In this document: in pieces, positions 60,361 to 64,000 of the stretch | Position numbering within the stretch: position 1 is the first letter of the stretch | Layout: each line of letters opens with the position of its first letter | NCBI RefSeq assembly: GCF_900107995.1 | Contig: NZ_FNUM01000002.1 | Span: 270,283-334,282, forward strand | DNA from: Alcanivorax sp. DSM 26293 | GTDB taxonomy: Bacteria; Pseudomonadota; Gammaproteobacteria; Pseudomonadales; Alcanivoracaceae | Reading direction: 5' to 3' | Length of the DNA stretch: 64,000 nucleotides | The notes under the pieces: generated by a model | The model's input: only the letters and a program-made list of their open reading frames with translations | Database searches by the model: none | Told to the model about the DNA's origin: nothing | Translations under genes and position numbers: made by a program

Positions 60361-62952
60361 TTAACTCGCCTCTGCCATGAAGTCCTTGGCGAACTTCTGC
60401 AGGATGCCGCCAGCGGAATACACGGAGACTTCCTCGGCAGTATCCAGGCGGCACTTGACCGGTACACGTTCCACATCGCCATTCTGGCGGTGGATCACCA
60501 GGGTCATGGTGGACCCGGGCGCGCGCTCCCCTTCCACGTCGAAGATCTCTGTGCCGGCCAGACCCAGGGTCTTGCGGGTAGTACCTTCTTCAAACTGCAG
60601 AGGCATGACACCCATGCCGATGAGGTTGGTACGGTGGATGCGTTCGAAGCCTTCGGCAACGATGGCTTCCACACCCGCAAGAGCCACACCTTTAGCCGCC
60701 CAGTCACGGGATGAACCCTGGCCGTAGTCGGCGCCGGCGATAATGATCAGCGGCTGTTTGCGGTCCATGTAGGTCTCAATGGCTTCCCACATGCGCTTCA
60801 CTTCGCCTTCCGGTTCAACCCGGGCCAGGGAGCCCTGGATCACATTGCCCTGCTCGTCCTTGACCATCTCGTTGAACAGCTTCGGGTTGGCCAGGGTGGC
60901 ACGCTGGGCCGTCAGGTGATCGCCACGGTGCGTGGCGTAGGAGTTAAAGTCTTCCTCCGGCAGGCCCATCTTGTGCAAGTAGGCACCGGCAGCGCTGTCC
61001 AGCAGGATGGCGTTGGAGGGCGACAAATGGTCAGTGGTGATATTGTCCGGCAGGATCGCCAGCGGACGCATACCTTTCAGGGCACGGGCCTCGGCCATGG
61101 TGCCTTCCCAGTACGGCGGACGGCGGATGTAGGTGCTCTGCGGGCGCCAGTCGTATAGCGGGCTGGCTGCGCGCGCGCCGTCGCCTTTCTTCTCGAACAT
61201 GGGGATGTAGGTTTTACGGAACTGATCCGGCTTTACGGATGCCTTGACGATGGCATCGATTTCCTCGTCAGCCGGCCAGATATCCTTGAGCATGATCGGA
61301 TTACCATCCTGGTCGTGGCCCAGCACATCCTTCTCGATATCGAAACGGATGGTACCGGCAATGGCGTAGGCCACCACCAGCGGTGGCGAAGCCAGGAAGG
61401 CCTGCTTGGCGTAAGGGTGAATACGTCCATCGAAGTTCCGGTTACCGGACAGTACCGCGGTGGCGTACAGGTCGCGATCAATCACTTCTTTCTGGATTTT
61501 GGGATCCAGCGCGCCACTCATGCCGTTACAGGTGGTGCAGGCAAAGGCCACCACATCAAAGCCCAGCTGCTGCAGTTCCGGCAGCAGGTCCGCTTCTTCC
61601 AGGTACATCTTGACGGTCTTGGAGCCCGGCGCCAGGGAGGATTTCACCCAGGGCTTGCGGATCAGGCCCAGCTTGTTGGCGTTGCGGGCAATCAGGCCGG
61701 CAGCGATCATGTTGCGCGGGTTACTGGTGTTGGTGCAGCTGGTGATGGCAGCAATGATCACCGCGCCATCCGGCATTTCGCCTTCTTTCTCTTCCCACTT
61801 GCCGGAGATGCCACGATTGGCCAGTTCAGAGGCCGGCAGCAAGGCATGAGGGTTGGAAGGGCCTGCCAGGTTGCGGCCGACGCTGGTCATGTCGAACTTG
61901 AGAACGCGCTCGTATTCGGCGGTCTTCAGGCTGTCTGCCCACAGGCCGGTGGCTTTGGCATAGGTTTCCACCAGCGACACCTGCTTGTCTTCGCGGCCGG
62001 TGAGCTTCAGGTATTCCAGGGTGTTATCGTCGATGAAGAACATGCCGGCAGTGGCGCCATATTCCGGCGTCATGTTGGCGATGGTAGCACGATCGCCCAC
62101 GGACAGGCTGTCAGCGCCTTCGCCGAAGAATTCCAGGTAGGCACCGACAACACGCTCGCGGCGCAGGAACTCGGTGATCGCCAGTACCAGATCAGTACCG
62201 TTAATGCCGGGACGCAGTTTGCCGGTGAGCTCCACGCCGACGATGTCAGGCAGACGCATCATGGACGGGTTGCCCAGCATCACGTTCTCGGCCTCGAGAC
62301 CACCGACACCAACAGAAATTACGCCGAGCGCATCCACCATGGGCGTATGGCTGTCGGTACCGACACAGGTATCCGGGTAGGCAACGCCATCGCGCACCTG
62401 GACCACCGGCGACATTTTCTCCAGGTTGATCTGGTGCATGATGCCATTACCCGGCGGAATCACGTCCACGTTATCAAAGGCGGTCTTGGTCCAGTTGATG
62501 AAGTGGAAACGGTCTTCGTTGCGGCGTTCTTCCACCGCCCGGTTTTTCTCGAAGGCATTATCTTCAAAGCCCGGGTGTTCCACAGCCAGGGAGTGATCGA
62601 CGATCAGCTGGGTCGGTACCACCGGGTTAACCTTGGACGGATCACCGCCCTGCTCGGCGATGGTGTCGCGCAAGCCGGCCAGATCCACCAATGCGGTCTG
62701 GCCCAGGATGTCGTGACAGACAACCCGGGCCGGATACCAGGGGAAATCCAGATCGCGTTTACGCTCGATCAGCTGGTTCAGCGAGTCGGTCAATGCTTCC
62801 GGCGCACAGCGGCGAACCAGCTGTTCGGCGAGAATCCGTGAAGTGTACGGCAGTTTGTCGTAGGCCCCAGGCTGGATCGCATCGACGGCCGCACGGGTGT
62901 CGAAATACTCCAGCTCGGTGCCGGGAAGGGCTTTGCGGTATTCGGTGTTCAT
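60361..62952 (-). CDS. acnD: Fe/S-dependent 2-methylisocitrate dehydratase (AcnD)
   Basis: 863 residues from ATG 62952 (MNTEYRKALPGT); the frame is open to 63057 but the upstream part is not conserved. Aconitase-superfamily enzyme with a 4Fe-4S cluster: ligand cysteines are in ITSCTNTSNP and FACTTCNGMSG. It works with PrpF on methylcitrate. Longer than prpD-type and clearly distinct from AcnB. A weak AGG precedes the ATG. Follows prpC after a 168-bp gap with a strong hairpin; separated from prpF by a terminator. Confidence 0.95.
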   Translation of the reverse strand: MNTEYRKALPGTELEYFDTRAAVDAIQPGAYDKLPYTSRILAEQLVRRCAPEALTDSLNQLIERKRDLDFPWYPARVVCHDILGQTALVDLAGLRDTIAEQGGDPSKVNPVVPTQLIVDHSLAVEHPGFEDNAFEKNRAVEERRNEDRFHFINWTKTAFDNVDVIPPGNGIMHQINLEKMSPVVQVRDGVAYPDTCVGTDSHTPMVDALGVISVGVGGLEAENVMLGNPSMMRLPDIVGVELTGKLRPGINGTDLVLAITEFLRRERVVGAYLEFFGEGADSLSVGDRATIANMTPEYGATAGMFFIDDNTLEYLKLTGREDKQVSLVETYAKATGLWADSLKTAEYERVLKFDMTSVGRNLAGPSNPHALLPASELANRGISGKWEEKEGEMPDGAVIIAAITSCTNTSNPRNMIAAGLIARNANKLGLIRKPWVKSSLAPGSKTVKMYLEEADLLPELQQLGFDVVAFACTTCNGMSGALDPKIQKEVIDRDLYATAVLSGNRNFDGRIHPYAKQAFLASPPLVVAYAIAGTIRFDIEKDVLGHDQDGNPIMLKDIWPADEEIDAIVKASVKPDQFRKTYIPMFEKKGDGARAASPLYDWRPQSTYIRRPPYWEGTMAEARALKGMRPLAILPDNITTDHLSPSNAILLDSAAGAYLHKMGLPEEDFNSYATHRGDHLTAQRATLANPKLFNEMVKDEQGNVIQGSLARVEPEGEVKRMWEAIETYMDRKQPLIIIAGADYGQGSSRDWAAKGVALAGVEAIVAEGFERIHRTNLIGMGVMPLQFEEGTTRKTLGLAGTEIFDVEGERAPGSTMTLVIHRQNGDVERVPVKCRLDTAEEVSVYSAGGILQKFAKDFMAEAS

Positions 62953-63082
62953 AGCCTGGGACTCTTTAGTCAATCCTGGGGACGTCTTACAGTCGCACGT
63001 CAGACGCTTTAAACAATTTCTGCTGCGCTCAAATGGGTATCGAATGTTGACAATCAAGCCACCTCGATCCGCATCGGCTTGA

Positions 63083-63114
63083 GCGCCGGGCGTCCGACAT
63101 CAGACGCCCGGCGC
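63083..63114 (-). ncRNA. Strong intercistronic hairpin between prpC and acnD
   Basis: GCGCCGGGCGTC pairs perfectly with GACGCCCGGCGC around an 8-base loop. It starts 6 nt after the prpC stop and has no T run, so it looks like an mRNA-stabilising or processing hairpin rather than a terminator. No separate transcript is claimed. Confidence 0.55.
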
Positions 63115-63120
63115 GGTCAA

Positions 63121-64000
63121 TCAGCCGCGCTCGGCGATCGGGGTTACCTTGCGCAGTTCCGGACCGGTGTACTCCGCACTGGGACGGATGATGCGGTTAT
63201 CGGCACGTTGCTCGAACACGTGGGCGGCCCAGCCAGTCAGACGGCTCATCACGAAGATAGGGGTGAACAGTTTGGTGGGAATGCCCATGAAGTGATACGC
63301 AGATGCATGGAAAAAATCCGCGTTGCAGAACAGTTTCTTCTCGCGCCACATAACTTCTTCACAACGCACGGATACCGGATACAGCACCGTATCGCCCACA
63401 TCCTTGGCCAGCTTTTCGGACCATTGCTTGATGATGGCATTCCGCGGATCGGATTCGGTGTAGATCGCGTGGCCGAAGCCCATGATCTTTTCCTTGCGCT
63501 CCAGCATGCCCATCATTTCTTTCTCGGCATGCTCCGCATCGGAAAACTTCTCGATCATGTCCATGGCCGCTTCGTTGGCGCCGCCATGCAACGGACCCCG
63601 CAAAGAACCGATGGCACCGGTGACACAGCTGTGCAAATCGCTCAGGGTGGATGCACAAACACGGGCAGTGAAGGTAGACGCGTTGAACTCATGCTCTGCA
63701 TAGAGAATCAGAGATACGTTCATTACCCGCTCGTGCAGCTCGTTGGGCTTTTCGCCGCGCAGAAGATGCAGGAAGTGGGCGCCAATGGACTCGTCGTCAG
63801 TTTCCGGATCGATTTTCACGCCATCGTGGCTGAAACGGTACCAGTAGCAGATGATGCTGGGGAAAGCGGCCAGCAGACGGTCGGTGGCATCTTCCTGCTG
63901 ACTGAAATCGGTTTCCGTTTCCAGATTACCCAGCATGGAGCAGCCGGTGCGCATCACATCCATGGGGTGCGCATCCTTGGGGATTTGCTCCAGAACAGTT
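63121..64000 (-). CDS. prpC: 2-Methylcitrate synthase, 5' end outside window
   Basis: Condenses propionyl-CoA with oxaloacetate. The gene runs off the right edge: in-frame codons continue past the ATG at 63963 to 64000 (TVLEQIPKDAHPMDV...). The visible 292 residues contain HGGANEAAMDM and GFGHAIYTESDPR with the active-site His residues and the final ADNRIIRPSAEYTG with the Asp/Arg region. Methylcitrate rather than citrate synthase by its neighbours acnD and prpF. About 85 N-terminal residues lie outside. Confidence 0.94.
   Translation of the reverse strand, partial: TVLEQIPKDAHPMDVMRTGCSMLGNLETETDFSQQEDATDRLLAAFPSIICYWYRFSHDGVKIDPETDDESIGAHFLHLLRGEKPNELHERVMNVSLILYAEHEFNASTFTARVCASTLSDLHSCVTGAIGSLRGPLHGGANEAAMDMIEKFSDAEHAEKEMMGMLERKEKIMGFGHAIYTESDPRNAIIKQWSEKLAKDVGDTVLYPVSVRCEEVMWREKKLFCNADFFHASAYHFMGIPTKLFTPIFVMSRLTGWAAHVFEQRADNRIIRPSAEYTGPELRKVTPIAERG

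Noticed and set aside
1-64000. tRNA, rRNA, CRISPR, prophage or complete IS
   Set aside because: Intergenic stretches were read on both strands for cloverleaf shapes, spaced repeats and transposase-like frames; none seen. A small RNA could still be missed by eye.

Overview
The window looks like chromosomal DNA of a marine, hydrocarbon-associated gammaproteobacterium, most like Alcanivorax/Alloalcanivorax (Marinobacter or a pseudomonad relative are the alternatives). The grounds are the tesA-ybbA-ybbP and rnm-yciO-trpS-scpAB-rluB gene orders, the AcnD/PrpF methylcitrate genes, PpsA/PpsR, a cytochrome P450, a short PHA synthase, and high GC almost everywhere. No rRNA, tRNA, CRISPR array, prophage or intact insertion sequence was seen. 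Most genes are housekeeping or ordinary accessory genes in short, tightly packed operons. All functions are assigned by reading motifs, not by database search.

Layout. 1-5000: partial outer-membrane porin, VWA/MoxR pair, rsmE, rluB. 4825-9640: scpB-scpA-trpS-yciO-rnm on the minus strand. 9833-15843: YciB-like membrane protein, yciI, SH3-domain protein, acyltransferase, DUF349 protein, hot-dog thioesterase. 15865-23626: DUF924 protein and tesA, divergent from ybbA-ybbP; Bcr-type efflux pump; CPA-type antiporter. 23628-29805: merR with an unknown secreted protein, then a kinase/GlpD-like/AGPS-like trio. 30150-35101: OmpA-type lipoprotein, ada-alkA, MFS pump, patatin. 35181-41250: ferritin-like oxidase, two thioesterases, PhaC, two paralogous secreted helical proteins, DUF805 protein. 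41234-47064: YkvA, orphan ParA, P450, glutathione reductase, lytic transglycosylase, Rieske protein. 47285-50940: ppsA and ppsR. 51222-57013: four-gene AT-rich operon of secreted proteins. 57415-64000: prpD, prpF, acnD and the 3' part of prpC.

Pathways. PrpC, AcnD, PrpF and PrpD make methylcitrate and convert it to methylisocitrate during propionyl-CoA disposal, which suits growth on odd-chain alkanes or fatty acids. PpsA with its regulator PpsR feeds gluconeogenesis. TesA, three hot-dog thioesterases, the patatin, the acyltransferase, PhaC and the AGPS-like cluster point to an active lipid economy. Ada and AlkA repair alkylated DNA.

Most worth a second look: (1) the low-GC operon 51222-57013, whose four secreted products share a short motif right after the signal peptide but otherwise differ; (2) two loci (8724-8817 and 32922-33080) where inverted 28-bp arms, each made of exactly four 7-bp units, sit against or inside the stop codons of flanking genes; (3) the kinase/GlpD/AGPS-like trio, possibly ether-lipid or glycerol-ether chemistry; (4) the tandem helical secreted paralogs; (5) a strong intrinsic terminator placed directly before the prpF ribosome binding site; (6) two REP-like hairpin families.
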